Below, one piece after another: positions 16,545 through 26,862 of a stretch of DNA of 47,229 bases. The notes beneath the pieces are model-generated. The model did not search any database and was not told where the DNA came from. It saw only the letters and a list, made by a program, of their open reading frames with translations. The stretch lies in NCBI GenBank assembly GCA_020431645.1, contig JAGQHW010000005.1, positions 1 to 47,229 of the forward strand, read 5' to 3'. Every line of letters begins with the position of its first letter. Position 1 is the stretch's first letter. The position numbers were made by a program, and so were the translations under genes. Source of the stretch: Carnobacterium sp. GTDB lineage: Bacteria > Bacillota > Bacilli > Lactobacillales > Carnobacteriaceae.

Positions 16545-16603
16545 TAATGAAAAGGCCCCTTTCTTCGTCTGTTATACAAGACGAGAAAGGGGCCTTTTCA
16601 TTA
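16545..16603. terminator. Bidirectional terminator between the envelope operon and rexA
   Basis: Nearly perfect inverted repeat of about 25 bp (TAATGAAAAGGCCCC... on the left arm, one-base bulge) with a 7-base loop. Its right end overlaps the rexA stop codon. It can end the converging transcripts from both sides. Confidence 0.9.
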
Positions 16604-19600
16604 GTCATTTACTAGAACCAATTCATTGTTAGCCAATAAACAGAGATATGCTTGTACAACAGGTTTATTCAAACTAATTTCAAGTGCTTTCCGATATAAA
16701 TTCATTTGTCCTCTGTATTTTTCAAGCATATTCTCACCAGCTTTCAAACCGTAGCGAGTAATTTGGTCTGTTTTATAATCAAATAAAATAATCTCTTTTT
16801 CAAATTCCAAGTATCCATCTACAATTCCGTGAATCAAAACGGTGTCTTTTGCAGTGGGGTCTAAATCAGTAAAGATTCTATCTGCTTTTATTAGCAATGA
16901 AAAAGGAGCTTCTCGTTTAACTTGTTCAGGATGAGCTAATAATAACTGTCCTAATTTATTTTCAAAAAAGCGAACAATTTTGTCTTTTTCTATTTTTTCA
17001 GCTATCTCTGACTGCAACATGCCACTTTCAACTAAATTTAGGATTAATTCGTTAACTGAAAGGACAGTTACCGGTTCAAAGAGAGTAATAGATTGCATCA
17101 CTAAATGCGTTGCCGTCCCTATTTCTGCACTTGTAGGAGCAGTCATCTCTGCCATAAACTTGGGACGTGTTAACTTGTCCTCTACAAATCTATTTTGATT
17201 GCGCGGCTGGTTGATATCTATTTTAACCATGAACTCATCTTCTGGTTCTTCAAATAACCGCTTAATCTCTGAGACAGATTGATAACTAGTCGTATGAGTT
17301 GCTTTTTCATAACGGTAAGTATAATTCATGAGTGATAAGGCTTCTTCTAAGAGCCCTTGTTCCTCTACAACTAACCTATTTTTTGAAACAGATTCATTAA
17401 GTTTTTCGATCCATTTCTCGTCCGTTTCAAGATTTTCTTGAATCAATTCTTCTTGAATCATACTTTCTTTATAAAAATGAATAGAAAACTTAGCTGGATG
17501 ATTTTTAATGTGCATATTATTAGCTGTAATTGAAAGAAAATCATTTGTTGCATCTGAATGTCTCATCAACGAAAGTCCAATCCATTTCATCAAATTAGTT
17601 GCTGCCAGACGGTCGGCATTAGGTAAAACAGTTGCTTCATGGCCGCTTATGATTCCCCACTCTTTGTAAGCAGCTTCTTCATCTGTATAAGAACCAACTA
17701 AAAAAAGCTTTTCTTCAGCGCGAGTCAGAGCAACATACAGTTTTCGCATCTCTTCTGATAGCAATTTAACTTTTCTTTCCACTTTTAATGCACTGTTGGG
17801 TAAGGAAGCATGACGGATGTGGCTCTCTTGATCTCTATATTCCGTTCCGATTCCAAAATCTTCGTTAAACAAATAACTGTTTGTAATATCTTGTAAATTA
17901 AATTTTTTAGTTAAGTCTAACACAAAGACAACTGGAAACTCTAACCCCTTGCTAGCATGAATAGTCATGACGCGTACCGCGTCTTCGTCTACAGCAATAG
18001 CTTTAGGTTCAGCTAAGTCTTTATCCTTTTCTTGCATTTTTTCAATAAAACGGACGAATTGAAAGAGTCCTTTAAAACTCGTTTTCTCATAGCTAGCTGC
18101 TCTTTCGTATAAAGCATGTAGATTTGCCTTACGCTGACGTCCTGAGCTCATCCCGCCTACGTAATCAAGGAATTGAGTATCTGTATAGATAGACCAAATC
18201 AATTCAACTAAATGATTTCTTCTCGCTTCTTCTCGCCATTTTTTTAAACGGACTAAGAATACATCAATTTTATTAAATAAGGTCGTTGTAAACCCACTAG
18301 CCCTATCTTCTCCTGGATAAGAAGAATAAAATTGATTAAGTGCTTCATAATACTCACCTGTTTTTTGACTGATTCGAATAGACGCTAACTCATTTTCATT
18401 CAACCCCACAATAGGCGAACGCAAGACTGCAGCTAAAGGAATATCTTGATAGGGATTATCAATTATTTTTAATAAAGACATCATAATCGTAATCTCAGTC
18501 GTTTGAAAATAATTTTGTGTATTAGTGACAGACAACGGAATCGATAGTCGGTTGAATATCTCCAGTAAAATTAAATTATTTTTTTTAGTAGGCGTTAATA
18601 AGACGATATCCTTGTATCTAATTGGACGGTTACTTTTTAATTTCTTATCATAAATAGGAAATCCTTCTTTAATTAGTTGTTGAATTTTTTGACCAACCAT
18701 CAGTAGTTCGCCTTGTGTCTTCCCCTCTATTTGCATATCGTAATCTAAAGACTCTTCGTTGGACTCCTCTTTTTTTATCTCTTTTCCTTTTTCGTAAATC
18801 AAAATCTCTGTAGCATGCTCAGTTGTTTCTGGAAAATCAGTAAACCCTTGGATTAATTTAGCAGGCTCATCGTAATCCATTTGGCCAACAGATTTATCCA
18901 TTAGTTGTTCAAAGATTAAATTAGTGAATTGTAAAATTTCTCCTCTTGATCGGAAATTTTCAGCTAAAATAATCCGTTCGCCACCATTATTTTCACCGTA
19001 TTTTTCGTATTTTTCTAAAAATAAACCAGGATCTGCTAGTCTAAAAGAGTAAATAGACTGCTTAACATCTCCTACCATAAAAAGATTTCCTGTATTTGTT
19101 TCATTTTTTGTTAACCAGTGCAGAATATTTTCCTGTAACTTGTTAATATCTTGGTACTCATCAATCATCACTTCTTTAAATTTTTCTCGATAGTGACTAG
19201 ACGCTTCTGTGGGTGTCCACTTTTGCGCTTCATTTTTAGCTAAAATGTTTAATGTTAAGTGCTCTAGGTCATTGAAATCTAGTAAATTCCGCTCGTTTTT
19301 TCTCTCGCGATAAGCCAGCGAGTAGACCTTTGCAACCCGAGCCATCTCTTCGACTAATGGCACTGTTTTAACCATAACGTCAAGTTGATTTTCTAAAGGC
19401 GCATTAAAATACTCTTCTTTCATTTTTTCATAACGAGCCTTTGCTTGTTTTCGCAAGACAGCCATTTCGATACCGGCATCTTTTACACTATCATCTGCTG
19501 ATCTTTTGACTGGCCTCCAATTAACGAACTTAAACGATTGAACTAAAGGATAAACGTTTTGATAGTGATCCGCTTGAATAAGCGCAAGCACTTCTTTAAA

Positions 19601-20398
19601 ATGAACGGCTTCACTAGTAACGATTTTAGTTTGATTGACTAGTTCTTGCTCGCCTTCGCCAATTTTAGCAGCTGTTAAATCTAATTCAATCATATTCACC
19701 AAACTATCTACCAGTTGAGGTTTTACGAGTTGTTGAAATAAAACTCCTTTTGAAAAAGAATCTAACGTGTCATTATATAAGCCAGAAAGATTTTCTAACC
19801 AATAATCTGGATCAGGATTAGCTCTAGAGAATTCATATAATGAAAAAACAAGTTCGGTTAATCCAGCATCACTGCGATCGTTAGAATAAGCGCGGGCTAA
19901 ATCGAGAAATGAACCTGATTCATCTCCATATAGTTTTTCTCTAACTTCTTCCCAAACAGATTCTTTTAATAAAACGATTTCTGTTTCGTCTGTTAATAGT
20001 CTAAAAACAGGATCTAAATCAATTAAATAGTAGTAACGTCGGATAACTTGTAAACAAAAGGCATGAAGTGTGCTAATAGAAGCTTGTGGCAGTAACGTCA
20101 TTTGCTTGATTAAATGCTGCTTTTGTTCTGGGTGACCTTCACCAGTAATGGCTTGTTGAATGGCCGTTTTAATTCGTTCTTTCATTTCTCTTGCAGCGGC
20201 TTCTGTGTAGGTAACGATTAACAATTCATCGACATTGATACCCGCTTTTATTTTTTCAATCACGCGCTGAACCAATACAGTTGTTTTACCCGATCCAGCT
20301 GAGGCAGAAACCAAAATATTATGGCCAGATTCGTAAATAGATTGCCATTGGCCATCTGTAAATCGGCTATTTAATGGTTTTATCGGCAATTGGCTCAT
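16601..20398 (-). CDS. rexA: ATP-dependent helicase/nuclease subunit A (AddA/RexA)
   Basis: Helicase-nuclease subunit of the AddAB/RexAB complex, which resects double-strand breaks for RecA-dependent repair. The 1265-residue protein shows UvrD-type helicase motifs in order: Walker A ASAGSGKTT (33-41), FNDLEH, Walker B MIDEYQD, VGDVKQSIYSFR, TIHASKGLEFPVV and YVALTRAEEKLF. The C-terminal RecB-family nuclease domain carries GTATHLVMQ, IVDGYLE and the catalytic DYKTDQ. It overlaps rexB by four bases (ATGA), giving translational coupling. All motifs look functional. The gene is equally called addA. Confidence 0.97.
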   Translation of the reverse strand: MSQLPIKPLNSRFTDGQWQSIYESGHNILVSASAGSGKTTVLVQRVIEKIKAGINVDELLIVTYTEAAAREMKERIKTAIQQAITGEGHPEQKQHLIKQMTLLPQASISTLHAFCLQVIRRYYYLIDLDPVFRLLTDETEIVLLKESVWEEVREKLYGDESGSFLDLARAYSNDRSDAGLTELVFSLYEFSRANPDPDYWLENLSGLYNDTLDSFSKGVLFQQLVKPQLVDSLVNMIELDLTAAKIGEGEQELVNQTKIVTSEAVHFKEVLALIQADHYQNVYPLVQSFKFVNWRPVKRSADDSVKDAGIEMAVLRKQAKARYEKMKEEYFNAPLENQLDVMVKTVPLVEEMARVAKVYSLAYRERKNERNLLDFNDLEHLTLNILAKNEAQKWTPTEASSHYREKFKEVMIDEYQDINKLQENILHWLTKNETNTGNLFMVGDVKQSIYSFRLADPGLFLEKYEKYGENNGGERIILAENFRSRGEILQFTNLIFEQLMDKSVGQMDYDEPAKLIQGFTDFPETTEHATEILIYEKGKEIKKEESNEESLDYDMQIEGKTQGELLMVGQKIQQLIKEGFPIYDKKLKSNRPIRYKDIVLLTPTKKNNLILLEIFNRLSIPLSVTNTQNYFQTTEITIMMSLLKIIDNPYQDIPLAAVLRSPIVGLNENELASIRISQKTGEYYEALNQFYSSYPGEDRASGFTTTLFNKIDVFLVRLKKWREEARRNHLVELIWSIYTDTQFLDYVGGMSSGRQRKANLHALYERAASYEKTSFKGLFQFVRFIEKMQEKDKDLAEPKAIAVDEDAVRVMTIHASKGLEFPVVFVLDLTKKFNLQDITNSYLFNEDFGIGTEYRDQESHIRHASLPNSALKVERKVKLLSEEMRKLYVALTRAEEKLFLVGSYTDEEAAYKEWGIISGHEATVLPNADRLAATNLMKWIGLSLMRHSDATNDFLSITANNMHIKNHPAKFSIHFYKESMIQEELIQENLETDEKWIEKLNESVSKNRLVVEEQGLLEEALSLMNYTYRYEKATHTTSYQSVSEIKRLFEEPEDEFMVKIDINQPRNQNRFVEDKLTRPKFMAEMTAPTSAEIGTATHLVMQSITLFEPVTVLSVNELILNLVESGMLQSEIAEKIEKDKIVRFFENKLGQLLLAHPEQVKREAPFSLLIKADRIFTDLDPTAKDTVLIHGIVDGYLEFEKEIILFDYKTDQITRYGLKAGENMLEKYRGQMNLYRKALEISLNKPVVQAYLCLLANNELVLVND

Positions 20399-23300
20399 TC
20401 ATTTTCCTCCTTTTCTGCTAAAATTAACTTGAGAACATCCTCACGTTTTAATTTTTCTTCTTTTCGGTAGTTATTTTCAGGTAACATATAATCAAACTGA
20501 GAAACGGCTTTAAATTCACCGCTAACAGTAGAGATATGTTGTCTTTTTTCAAAGAATGGCTGAAGTGTTGTGACACCTTCTATAATGGCATTACCAGCAT
20601 CCACGATTAATTTCTGATTGTGCATTCTCAGAGCTGCCATTTCTTCAAGTGTAACAAATCCAGTTGATTTCAATGATTTATCTTTCAGTTGATTGAATGG
20701 ATAAACAGATGAAGCTGTGGTTGGCTCAATTGTATGATCTAAAGCTAATAATAAATCTTCTTCCTCTAAAAGAAGTCCATCTAATTTAAATTTTTTTAAA
20801 AATTCTGTAGCTATCGACTCTTCATCTGTTATCTCGGTTTCTTTAATAAAAGGATTTTTTACATGCACATAAAATGCCCCAGCAGGTTTAGCTGAATGCC
20901 CAATTAGTTCTGTTGCGTTACTTAAAGCCGTATCCAAATAGGTAATCATTTGCATAGCTAAGCCATAATACGCTTCAAAATAATTAAACTTATGTGCACT
21001 TGATTTATAATCGACCACACTCAAATAATGTTGATTCTCTACTTCTACTGTATCAACTCGATCAATTTTACCGCGGATAAAAAGAGTCCCTCCATTATTT
21101 AAGGGAAAAGATAGTCCTTCTATTCCTTTTTGATTCGCTAACTGTCCGAATAAGACTTCTGTTTGAACAGTCTTCATACTTGTCCTTCTACTTTGATTAC
21201 CTAGTGCCCACACCATCCTTTTAATCGTTTGGCTTAGTTGGCTGCGAATGAATTTCATTCGATTAGAAGCCGATAAAATAGAGAATTTTGGTTTTTTGAA
21301 TAAAACAGCTAAGACCTCATCTGTAATGAGTTCAATCGCTTCAGTATCTAAAGTAGCTAACGTCAACTCTCTTGTTAATAAAGACTTGAATAATTGATCC
21401 AACGCATCATGGAAGAATTCACCTGTTCCTGCTGGTGATAAACCGAATCGATCTCGTTCTTTTAATTTAAGCCCATATTGTAAAAAATGGTTGTAAGGAT
21501 CTGCATAAAAAGTTTCTAAGCGAGAAACCGATAAATAAAGATCTTTTCCGTACAAGCTAGTAGCAATCTCATTTTTTAACGGATGCGGAATATTTTTCTT
21601 TACTAAGCTTGTTAACAATTGATAAAAAGATCCTGCTAGATGTTCATCCCGTTTGAAATAGCGATAAATTCCCATCCAAAATGGGGATAACACGCCTTTT
21701 TTATCTTGCTCTTTGCGAAGGACTACTACTAATTGGCTCATTGTACTTTTTTTAGTTCCAATGAAACTTAGTGTTTCTTTAGGTGTTGGATTTTCTAAGG
21801 AGCTAATTTCTGATCCTTTGAACTGAACTGGAAGAGAAAATTGTTTCCCTATCCGCTCTACGTAAGGAGATAGTTTAGCGGTTTCTTTAGAATCACTGTT
21901 AAGCGGATAAGAAAAAATCAATTGCTCAGAGGAATCTAGAAAGGCGTTGTAAGCAATAAAAGGCTCAGAAGCCATTAAATCTTCTGAGGACGGTTTTAGA
22001 TATTTCCCAGAAGCTAAAAATTCAGAGAAAAAGGATCGGTCCTCATTTGTTAACATGCTTTTATTCTCTGATTTAGCAGGTAAATGGATATCTGTCATTC
22101 CTAGTAAGAAAGTGACTTTTGCCGTACCAATTCGTGTTCCTTCAAGACCTGAAAAAATAACTTGATCAATATTAGGTGGAACAATACTGTAAGACGCATT
22201 CTCAAAACCTGCTGACAAAATAGCTTGGAAACTCTCCATCTCAAAACTTTCTTCACCCAATACTTCGACATACTCATCTAATAACTGCAAAAGGACGGAC
22301 CAAATCTGTTCGTGTTTTTTAGCTGTTTCCAAATCGTTGGCTTCAATCGCTTGGTCTCGCCAAAAAGTTAATTGGGTATCTACTCCTATTTTTTCTAAAA
22401 AAAGGTAAAGTATTTTTGCAGCTTCAGCTCCTGTTTTAGCTTTTTCAAGCTGAGTAAAAAAAGGAATTAATGCATTTTTTAATAAAAATCTCACCTGATT
22501 AGCGGTGTTTTCAATACGTTGGTCTGAGTCAGATTGGAAGTCAGTATCGTCATAGTAAAACTTAGTGTAATGCCAAGGTTCTTTCATAGTCCACTGGTAT
22601 CCTTCATACCCATAAGCTAACACAACGTTCTCCATTAGATCAATTTTATCACGAAACTGATTTACTTGATTTTGAATAGATTGAATGCGAGTTTTTCTGT
22701 CAACAGGCAATTTAGTTGATTGTTCTGGAACAAACAACTCTGTGCGCAGTAAACGCATGACATCTGCATAACGCCAATTTTTCCGCTTAATGGTCAGTAG
22801 TGCATCGATTAGCTCAACTAGTGGATGTTGAGTCATCAAATCAGCACTATCAATAAATGTTTCAATGCCATTTTCCGCAAAAATAGGCCCTAAAATCGTT
22901 AAGTAATCTTGAGTATTTCGAGTTAAAATTAAGATATCTTTATACCGATACTTTTCACTTTTTATCATTTTTCTAATCTCTTTTGCAACATGAGAGACTT
23001 CTGCTTGTTTATCTTCAGCTGCCCAGATTTCAACGCACTCATTCATAGGAACCTGCTGTTTTTTTAGATTAGAATTAACAGGACTTAATTGAGTTGACTC
23101 TACCCAAAAATCTTCTAGTTGATTTAATTCTTCGCAATAAGAAGCGTCTATTTTTTGAATCAATCGATCTGGTGCAATCGGAATGCGCTCAGTGCGAGCT
23201 AATTGGTATAACTTGTAGTACGTTTCGCCAGCTGCTTGGAAAAGTTCGTGCATTCCGGGTTTTTCATTTGGATACCCTTTATCCAAGGTTAAAGAAATCG

Positions 23301-24009
23301 TCACTTTTTTAGCAGAATGCATTAAAGCTAAAATTAGTGCTTGTTCTTGCGCAGTAAACCGAAAGTAACTTTCAATATAAATAGTTGTCTCTGAAAAATC
23401 TATTTCTTGTAGTTTTTCAATCAGTGCTGTTATGATATCCTCTGTTTCAACATACTTACCCATTAAAGAAGTATCAAAGGCCTGATACAATAAAGAGATA
23501 TCTTTTAACTTTAATTGAAAATCTACTTCTTGTGGACTTGATCCTAACTGATGAATCAATCCTGATAAGTCATCTTGACTAATTCGGCCTGTTCTTAATT
23601 CTAAAAATAAATCTGTTAATTGTTGAACAAATCCTGTTTTTCGAACTTCTCCACGATAAATGATCAATTGTTCCTCATAATCGATTAACAACTTGCGCAC
23701 AAGCATAGATAAACCAGAACTTGTTAATTGCGGTTTAATAAATACATCCGTATCTTGAAGCCAATACCATGCTAAACGATTAAAACTAAAGACTTGAAGA
23801 TTCATCATGCCCACTATATTATTCTCATTAAAAGGAGGATGTTCTCCAATTTTTTCAAGTACCGTCATCTCAGCTTCAAATTTAATATGGTCTGGAACCA
23901 AATAAAATATCTTAGCTTGTTTATTTGCACTCAGTGTAGTGGCAATCTCATCTAACATATGTCCTCTTTTATCACGATTAGCTCGACCTAAAACAAACTG
24001 CAACCCCAT
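20395..24009 (-). CDS. rexB: ATP-dependent nuclease subunit B (RexB/AddB)
   Basis: Partner of RexA, 1204 residues. The C-terminal nuclease domain is present: LSVSRLETF, GTGEFFHDAL, IRGKIDRVDTVE and the catalytic VDYKSS. Two features separate it from Bacillus AddB. The N-terminal segment that is a Walker A motif in AddB (GRSGSGKT) reads GRANRDKR here, and the Cys residues that hold the AddB iron-sulfur cluster are missing (for example FYADPYNHF where AddB has a Cys before the Pro). This is the RexB form known in Lactobacillales, not damage. First gene of the rexB-rexA operon; its promoter must lie within 24010-24100. Confidence 0.95.
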   Translation of the reverse strand: MGLQFVLGRANRDKRGHMLDEIATTLSANKQAKIFYLVPDHIKFEAEMTVLEKIGEHPPFNENNIVGMMNLQVFSFNRLAWYWLQDTDVFIKPQLTSSGLSMLVRKLLIDYEEQLIIYRGEVRKTGFVQQLTDLFLELRTGRISQDDLSGLIHQLGSSPQEVDFQLKLKDISLLYQAFDTSLMGKYVETEDIITALIEKLQEIDFSETTIYIESYFRFTAQEQALILALMHSAKKVTISLTLDKGYPNEKPGMHELFQAAGETYYKLYQLARTERIPIAPDRLIQKIDASYCEELNQLEDFWVESTQLSPVNSNLKKQQVPMNECVEIWAAEDKQAEVSHVAKEIRKMIKSEKYRYKDILILTRNTQDYLTILGPIFAENGIETFIDSADLMTQHPLVELIDALLTIKRKNWRYADVMRLLRTELFVPEQSTKLPVDRKTRIQSIQNQVNQFRDKIDLMENVVLAYGYEGYQWTMKEPWHYTKFYYDDTDFQSDSDQRIENTANQVRFLLKNALIPFFTQLEKAKTGAEAAKILYLFLEKIGVDTQLTFWRDQAIEANDLETAKKHEQIWSVLLQLLDEYVEVLGEESFEMESFQAILSAGFENASYSIVPPNIDQVIFSGLEGTRIGTAKVTFLLGMTDIHLPAKSENKSMLTNEDRSFFSEFLASGKYLKPSSEDLMASEPFIAYNAFLDSSEQLIFSYPLNSDSKETAKLSPYVERIGKQFSLPVQFKGSEISSLENPTPKETLSFIGTKKSTMSQLVVVLRKEQDKKGVLSPFWMGIYRYFKRDEHLAGSFYQLLTSLVKKNIPHPLKNEIATSLYGKDLYLSVSRLETFYADPYNHFLQYGLKLKERDRFGLSPAGTGEFFHDALDQLFKSLLTRELTLATLDTEAIELITDEVLAVLFKKPKFSILSASNRMKFIRSQLSQTIKRMVWALGNQSRRTSMKTVQTEVLFGQLANQKGIEGLSFPLNNGGTLFIRGKIDRVDTVEVENQHYLSVVDYKSSAHKFNYFEAYYGLAMQMITYLDTALSNATELIGHSAKPAGAFYVHVKNPFIKETEITDEESIATEFLKKFKLDGLLLEEEDLLLALDHTIEPTTASSVYPFNQLKDKSLKSTGFVTLEEMAALRMHNQKLIVDAGNAIIEGVTTLQPFFEKRQHISTVSGEFKAVSQFDYMLPENNYRKEEKLKREDVLKLILAEKEENE

Positions 24010-24106
24010 CGTACGTCCACCTCATCTACTATTTTTGTCTCTTTCAAATCTATCGTTTACTTTCCGACTTTATTGCATCTATAGACTCCATAATGAATGA
24101 GAACAA

Positions 24107-24151
24107 AAGCACTCCAAAAGTTAGGTTTTTAAATCTAATTTTGAAGTGCTT
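24107..24151 (-). terminator. Terminator after the DUF1294 gene
   Basis: Imperfect inverted repeat AGCACTCCAAAAGTTAG / CTAATTTTGAAGTGCT; on the minus strand it is followed by TTTTG. It closes the run that ends with pepT and the DUF1294 gene, before the rexB promoter. Confidence 0.7.
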
Positions 24152-24182
24152 ATGCGAATGATAAAAAAAGTAGTCTGCTACA

Positions 24183-24452
24183 TTAGTTTAAAACTAAAAA
24201 GTAAAACATGACGCTAACTAGTACGACTACTCCTAAAGAATAAATTACCTTAAATTTAAGCTCTTTCGTCTTGTGTCTAAACAGGTACATACCCAATAAG
24301 CCACCTAATCCTCCACCAACAAGTCCAAGTGTCAGCATTCTTTTTTCGGGAATACGCCATTTACGTTGCTGTGCCTTTTTTTTATCAAGTCCCATTAAAA
24401 TAAATAGCCAACCGTTTAAAGCAAGACTATACGCTATGATATAAGTTAACAT
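24183..24452 (-). CDS. DUF1294 small membrane protein
   Basis: An 89-residue protein with a hydrophobic N-terminal helix, the family signature MGLDKKKAQQRKWRIPE on the cytoplasmic side, a Gly-rich second helix (LGLVGGGLGGLLGMYLF) and a third C-terminal helix. The DUF1294 pattern is clear but no function is established. Its start overlaps the pepT stop (TAATG), so it is co-translated with the peptidase; no functional link is evident. Confidence 0.88.
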   Translation of the reverse strand: MLTYIIAYSLALNGWLFILMGLDKKKAQQRKWRIPEKRMLTLGLVGGGLGGLLGMYLFRHKTKELKFKVIYSLGVVVLVSVMFYFLVLN

Positions 24453-25687
24453 TACCCTTTATTTCTTGCGTTCAAAGAAACAATTTCAACAATGACATCT
24501 GTTGCTTTTTGCATACTTTCTACTGCGACGAATTCATAGCGACCATGGAAATTCTCGCCACCCGCGAATATATTAGGGGTTGGCAAGCCCATAAATGAAA
24601 TTTTAGAGCCGTCAGTCCCACCTCTAATGGGCTCAATAATCGGCTTAATGTTCAAGTTTTTCATCGCTTGCTCAGCAAGCTCAATAACCGTCATGTCTTT
24701 TTCGATAATTTCACCCATATTGTAATAAGAATCTTTTAACTCAACAGTAATTCGTTCAACACCATTTTTTTCGTTTAATTCTTTTGCAACATTTTGTATA
24801 AAAGTTTTACGCTCTTCAAATTTAGCCCGATCATGGTCTCGAATAATGTACTCCATTTTAGCTTCTTCTACTTCACCGGTCATTCCTAATAAATGGAAAA
24901 ATCCTTCTCGACCACTTGTTTTTTCGGGAACTTCACCTTGAGGTAAAGCAGCGTCAAAAGCTAAACCAAGTTTTAAAGCATTTACCATTGTGTCTTTTGC
25001 TGTTCCTGGGTGAACGTTTTTCCCTTGAATCTTCACGATAGCTGAAGCAGCATTAAAGCTTTCGTATTCTAGTTCTCCAACAGGCCCACCGTCCATTGTA
25101 TAAGCAAAATCTGCATTAAAATCAGGCACATCAAAAAGATTTGCACCTATTCCAATTTCCTCATCAGGACCAAAAGCTACACGAACAGTACCATGTTTAA
25201 TCGTTGAGTCAGCTAATAAAATTTCCATTGCTGTCATAATTTCAGCAATACCAGCTTTATCGTCAGCGCCTAATAGAGTATTGCCATCTGTAGTGATTAA
25301 TGTTTTGCCAATATAATTTTTCAAATTAGGAAAATCTTTAGGCGATAAACTAATATTTTTTTCTTGGTTCAATACAATGGTATTGCCGTCATAGTTTTCA
25401 TGAAACTGTGGCTGGACATTTTCAGCATTAAAATCAGCTGTATCCATGTGAGCAATAAAACCAATCGTTGAAACATCCTCATCACTATTAGATGGCAAAG
25501 TTGCAGTAACATACCCATTTTTTTCATTGTAAGAAACATCACTCATCCCCAAAGCCGTTAATTCAGCCATTAATGTTTTAGCAAAAACAACTTGAGTTTG
25601 CGTAGAAGGAATAGTTGTGCTGGTCTCATCAGAACGAGTCTCTGTTTGAATATAGCGAACAAATCGTGGAACTAAATTTTTATACAT
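24452..25687 (-). CDS. pepT: Peptidase T (aminotripeptidase)
   Basis: Zinc-dependent M20B exopeptidase that removes the N-terminal residue of tripeptides in the cytoplasm; it supports peptide-based nutrition typical of lactic acid bacteria. 411 residues. Metal-site motifs are [33 protein letters not shown] and [10 protein letters not shown]. The ATG at 25687 (MYKNLVPRF) has AAAGGAG seven bases upstream and matches the family N-terminus; the in-frame ATG at 25708 lies before the ribosome binding site. Confidence 0.95.
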   Translation of the reverse strand: MYKNLVPRFVRYIQTETRSDETSTTIPSTQTQVVFAKTLMAELTALGMSDVSYNEKNGYVTATLPSNSDEDVSTIGFIAHMDTADFNAENVQPQFHENYDGNTIVLNQEKNISLSPKDFPNLKNYIGKTLITTDGNTLLGADDKAGIAEIMTAMEILLADSTIKHGTVRVAFGPDEEIGIGANLFDVPDFNADFAYTMDGGPVGELEYESFNAASAIVKIQGKNVHPGTAKDTMVNALKLGLAFDAALPQGEVPEKTSGREGFFHLLGMTGEVEEAKMEYIIRDHDRAKFEERKTFIQNVAKELNEKNGVERITVELKDSYYNMGEIIEKDMTVIELAEQAMKNLNIKPIIEPIRGGTDGSKISFMGLPTPNIFAGGENFHGRYEFVAVESMQKATDVIVEIVSLNARNKG

Positions 25688-25737
25688 GAAAAAACTCCTT
25701 TTACTCATTATTTTTTATAGTCAATTAGTGTTTAACA

Positions 25738-26862
25738 TTAAATAAAACGATAGGGATCGGTATTTAAAGATGATTGTATCACTTCTAAATCCCAATCCAT
25801 CTCTTTACTCCAATTTGTAAAGAGAGTAGCCAATTCTTTTTTACAAATACTTTCAATATGGTGTCCTGGATCGATGACACTAAGATTGGATGCTAACATA
25901 TCATGTCCAACATGGTAATAAACGTCTCCAGTGATGTAAACTTCAGCACCTTTACGGATAGCATCTGGATAAAACTTGCCTGCGTCTCCACCACATATAG
26001 CAACACGTTGGATTTTTTTAGTAGGATCTTTTGCAAGGTAACGCAGTCCAATAACACCAAATGTATCTTTTATTTTTTTAGCAAATTCTTCAATAGTTAT
26101 TGGTTCTTTTAAATTTCCGACTCGTCCTAATCCATATTGATCCACGTAGTTTTCTATTGTGTAAACGTCATAAATCGGTTCTTCATAAGGATGCTCAGAA
26201 AACAACGCCTTTTCAATTTCAGCAGTTAATCGTTCTGGGAACATCACTTCAATCCGTGCTTCGTTCACTTCTTCTACTTCATTTAGTTGCCCAATATGTG
26301 GTTGTGCTTGATTCATTGGTGTAAAACTTCCGGTTCCTTCAACGGTATAAGTACAATCCTTATAGTTAGGACCGATTTCTCCTGCTCCTGCTTGAGTTAA
26401 TGCTTGAATCATCTCATTTTTATTTGCTAACGGAACAAACACAACTAACTTTTTATATTTCTCTCGCTTTGTCACTGACATAATTTCAGTTTCCGTGATG
26501 CCGATTGCTTTTGCTAACCATGCATTCATCCCATTTGTTGCTACATCAAGATTTGTATGGGCAGCATAAACAGCAATATCATTTTTTAACAAATCAGCAT
26601 ACATGTTGATTTGCGGATCATCCGTTACTAGGTTTTTTGTAGGTCTAAAGAGTGGTGGATGATGAGCAAAAATTAAGTCAATATTTTTTGAAATCGCTTC
26701 TTGTACAACTTCAGGACGCACATCTAGTGTTATTAAAACTTTTTTTACTGATTTATTTAATGTTCCAATAGCTAAACCAACAGGATCGCCTTCTTCAGCT
26801 AAGTAAGTCGGTGCGAACTCTTCAAACTTTTGAATCAAATCATGTCCTAAGATACTTTTCAT
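25738..26862 (-). CDS. Nif3-family dinuclear metal-binding protein (YqfO-like)
   Basis: Member of the NIF3 / GTP cyclohydrolase I type 2 homologue family, 374 residues, in the long form with a central PII/CutA-like insert (about residues 125-235) between the two halves of the metal-binding domain. Metal ligands are visible in FAHHPPLF, AAHTNLDVA and the C-terminal GHHIES. Family members bind two metal ions; the physiological function is not settled. The start overlaps the end of trmK by four bases, the conserved trmK-yqfO pair. Confidence 0.92.
   Translation of the reverse strand: MKSILGHDLIQKFEEFAPTYLAEEGDPVGLAIGTLNKSVKKVLITLDVRPEVVQEAISKNIDLIFAHHPPLFRPTKNLVTDDPQINMYADLLKNDIAVYAAHTNLDVATNGMNAWLAKAIGITETEIMSVTKREKYKKLVVFVPLANKNEMIQALTQAGAGEIGPNYKDCTYTVEGTGSFTPMNQAQPHIGQLNEVEEVNEARIEVMFPERLTAEIEKALFSEHPYEEPIYDVYTIENYVDQYGLGRVGNLKEPITIEEFAKKIKDTFGVIGLRYLAKDPTKKIQRVAICGGDAGKFYPDAIRKGAEVYITGDVYYHVGHDMLASNLSVIDPGHHIESICKKELATLFTNWSKEMDWDLEVIQSSLNTDPYRFI

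Noticed and set aside
20395-24009. rexB as a damaged addB
   Set aside because: The absence of Walker A and cluster Cys is the normal RexB form in Lactobacillales, and the nuclease motif is intact.
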